The position numbers were made by a program, and so were the translations under genes. DNA of 64,000 nt from an uncultured Draconibacterium sp. (lineage in GTDB: Bacteria > Bacteroidota > Bacteroidia > Bacteroidales > Prolixibacteraceae), in assembly GCF_913063105.1 (NCBI RefSeq), contig NZ_CAJXYQ010000022.1, positions 1 through 64,000 of the forward strand, written 5' to 3'. Below are positions 62,696-64,000 of this stretch, piece after piece; positions within the stretch are counted from its first letter, which is position 1, and each line of letters starts with the position of its first letter. The notes under the pieces were generated by a model that saw only the letters and a list, made by a program, of their open reading frames with translations, made no database searches and was not told where the DNA came from.

Positions 62696-63376
62696 ATGAA
62701 ACACTATACTAAACATCCAAAACATTTTGTTGCAGTCGACTGCGTAATACTCGGATACGATGAAGGAGAACTCTGCCTGTTGTTATATCCGAGAGGTTTT
62801 GAACCCTCAAAAGGAGCATGGTCGTTAATGGGGGGCTTCGTTCAGGATGATGAATCGTCGGATGACGCCGCCAAGCGTGTTTTAAAACAAACCATAGGAC
62901 TCGAAGATATTTTTATGCAGCAGGTGGCAACCTTTGCCAAGCCTGATCGCGACCCCGAAGCACGCGTGATAAGCGTTGCCTACTATGCGTTGGTTAGAAT
63001 GGATGAACACGACAAAGCCTGTGTTAGAGAGCATGGCGCACACTGGTGGCCCATCTCTGAATTGCCCGAAATGATTTTTGACCACGGAAAAATGGTGAAG
63101 GAAGCTCTGGTAAAATTGCAACAGGAAGCCGGGTATCGTTTAATCGGGAAAGAGTTACTTGCCGATAAATTTACCTTGCTGCAATTGCGGAAATTATACG
63201 AAGCCATTTTTCAACGCGAATTCGACCCCGGAAATTTCAGAAAAAAAATATTGTCGCTTGATGTGCTTGAGCGACTCAATGAAAAAGACTCGTCCGAGTC
63301 GAAAAAAGGAGCCTTCTATTACCGTTGTAAAAACGAAATTACCGCGCGTGGGCTCGACCGTATTGTGAAGGTTTAA
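62696..63376 (+). CDS. araR: AraR-type Nudix-related transcriptional regulator of arabinose use
   Basis: The 226-residue product has an N-terminal Nudix-like domain (FVAVDCVILGYDEGELCLLL, GAWSLMGGFVQDDESSDDAAKRVL) in which the catalytic Nudix box is degenerate. A C-terminal winged-helix domain follows (FTLLQLRKLYEAIFQREFDPGNFRKKI, GAFYYRCKN). This is the NrtR-family layout of AraR, the known arabinose repressor of Bacteroides, in which the Nudix domain binds the sugar effector instead of hydrolysing a substrate. It precedes araA on the same strand, and both have a matching inverted repeat upstream. Autoregulation and control of araA are inferred. Confidence 0.9.
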   Translation: MKHYTKHPKHFVAVDCVILGYDEGELCLLLYPRGFEPSKGAWSLMGGFVQDDESSDDAAKRVLKQTIGLEDIFMQQVATFAKPDRDPEARVISVAYYALVRMDEHDKACVREHGAHWWPISELPEMIFDHGKMVKEALVKLQQEAGYRLIGKELLADKFTLLQLRKLYEAIFQREFDPGNFRKKILSLDVLERLNEKDSSESKKGAFYYRCKNEITARGLDRIVKV

Positions 63377-63392
63377 TTCGGCTGTAAACAAA

Positions 63393-63413
63393 TAAAAGTA
63401 ATATATACATTTA
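63393..63413. promoter_or_regulatory. Candidate AraR operator before araA
   Basis: TAAAAGT (63393-63399), seven bases, ACATTTA (63407-63413) repeats the half-site and spacing found before araR, with one mismatch in the second arm. It lies 17 bases before the araA ATG at 63431. Confidence 0.5.
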
Positions 63414-63430
63414 TAATAAAATCTAAAAAA

Positions 63431-64000
63431 ATGAACAATTCAATTAAAGAAATGGAAGTATGGTTTGTTACCGGTAGCCAGCACCTGTACGGACCAAAAA
63501 CTTTGGAGCAGGTAGCGGCTCATTCAAAAGAGATTGCTGCTTCGTTTGATGCTTCTTCTGAAATTCCTGTTAAAGTTGTGGTTAAACCAACCGGTGTAGG
63601 ATCAAAAGAAATACACCGGATTTGTAAAGATGCAAACAGCAGTGATAACTGCATTGGAATTATTACCTGGATGCATACTTTCTCTCCGGCAAAAATGTGG
63701 ATTCATGGATTGCAGGAATTAAACAAACCTTTATTGCACCTGCACACGCAGTACAACAAAGAAATTCCGTGGGAAGAAATTGATATGGATTTTATGAACC
63801 TGAACCAGAGTGCACATGGCGACAGAGAATTTGGCCACATTACTGCACGCATGCGTTACAACCTGAAAGTGGTTGTTGGCCACTGGCAGGATCCTAAAAC
63901 CCTTGCACAAATTGCATCATGGGCACGAGTTGCAGCAGCATGGGCTGATTCGCAAGATATGTTAATTGTACGTTTTGGCGATCAAATGAATAATGTAGCA
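63431..64000 (+). CDS. araA: L-arabinose isomerase, 3' end outside the window
   Basis: The visible 190 codons begin at ATG 63431 and run off the window. The N-terminus EVWFVTGSQHLYGPKTLEQV, CIGIITWMHTFSPAKMWI, LLHLHTQYNKEIPW, MDFMNLNQSAHGDREFG and RVAAAWADSQDMLIVRFGDQMNNVA are the conserved AraA sequence. AraA converts L-arabinose to L-ribulose in the cytoplasm, the first step of arabinose catabolism. The upstream GH51 and GH43 genes would supply the sugar. About 300 residues are missing, including the catalytic C-terminal half. Confidence 0.97.
   Translation, partial: MNNSIKEMEVWFVTGSQHLYGPKTLEQVAAHSKEIAASFDASSEIPVKVVVKPTGVGSKEIHRICKDANSSDNCIGIITWMHTFSPAKMWIHGLQELNKPLLHLHTQYNKEIPWEEIDMDFMNLNQSAHGDREFGHITARMRYNLKVVVGHWQDPKTLAQIASWARVAAAWADSQDMLIVRFGDQMNNVA

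Overview
The window reads as a chromosomal stretch of a polysaccharide-degrading Bacteroidota, most likely of the Marinilabiliales/Prolixibacteraceae type. This placement is inferred from gene content, not from a marker gene. The signs are two SusC/SusD pairs, a hybrid two-component system (HTCS), an ECF sigma/FecR pair, many lipoprotein or Sec-exported carbohydrate-active enzymes, AT-rich leaders and TAnnTTTG-type promoter elements. No rRNA, tRNA, CRISPR array, insertion sequence or phage gene was seen.

Positions 1 to 32406 (all minus strand) form one very large pectin/rhamnogalacturonan-I utilisation locus. Read in transcription order it holds GH43, pectin methylesterase (CE8), GH28, CE12-type acetylesterase, a second CE8, ECF sigma factor, FecR anti-sigma, SusC with an STN signalling domain, SusD, an unassigned toroid protein (candidate lyase), GH105, a DUF1961/YesU-like protein, a PL22-like propeller, a PL26-like exo-rhamnogalacturonan lyase, GH42, GH106 rhamnosidase, an unassigned six-hairpin glycosidase-like protein, GH28 and a GH2 gene cut by the window edge. 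Together they would de-esterify the backbone, cut homogalacturonan and RG-I, hydrolyse unsaturated ends, and remove rhamnose, galactose and arabinose.

Positions 32407 to 37005 hold an HTCS sensor-regulator with two tiny ORFs beside it. Positions 37529 to 48758 (plus strand) form a second unit: SusC, SusD, a LamG-like lipid-free secreted protein, a PL10-type pectate lyase, a GH63-like hydrolase, GH43 and a KdgF-like cupin. Both arms carry matching TGGGAA direct repeats with 22-base spacing about 35 bases before a promoter-like element, so one HTCS could switch on both arms.

Positions 48846 to 57805 are mixed: a GH31 alpha-xylosidase-like enzyme with a PA14 insert, a serine hydrolase, dps divergent from oxyR, a CDF metal exporter with a histidine run, a small membrane protein, and a LuxR-type regulator with a degenerate receiver next to a hemerythrin protein. 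Positions 58195 to 64000 are an arabinan/arabinose region: GH51 arabinofuranosidase, a tandem double-GH43 protein, an AraR-type Nudix regulator and the start of L-arabinose isomerase. A shared inverted repeat precedes araR and araA.

The most unusual items are the paired HTCS-site candidates, the 35-codon membrane ORF that would be the first cistron of the HTCS-controlled arm, the two unassigned toroid proteins, and the araR/araA operator candidate. Family calls come from reading motifs; no database search was run.
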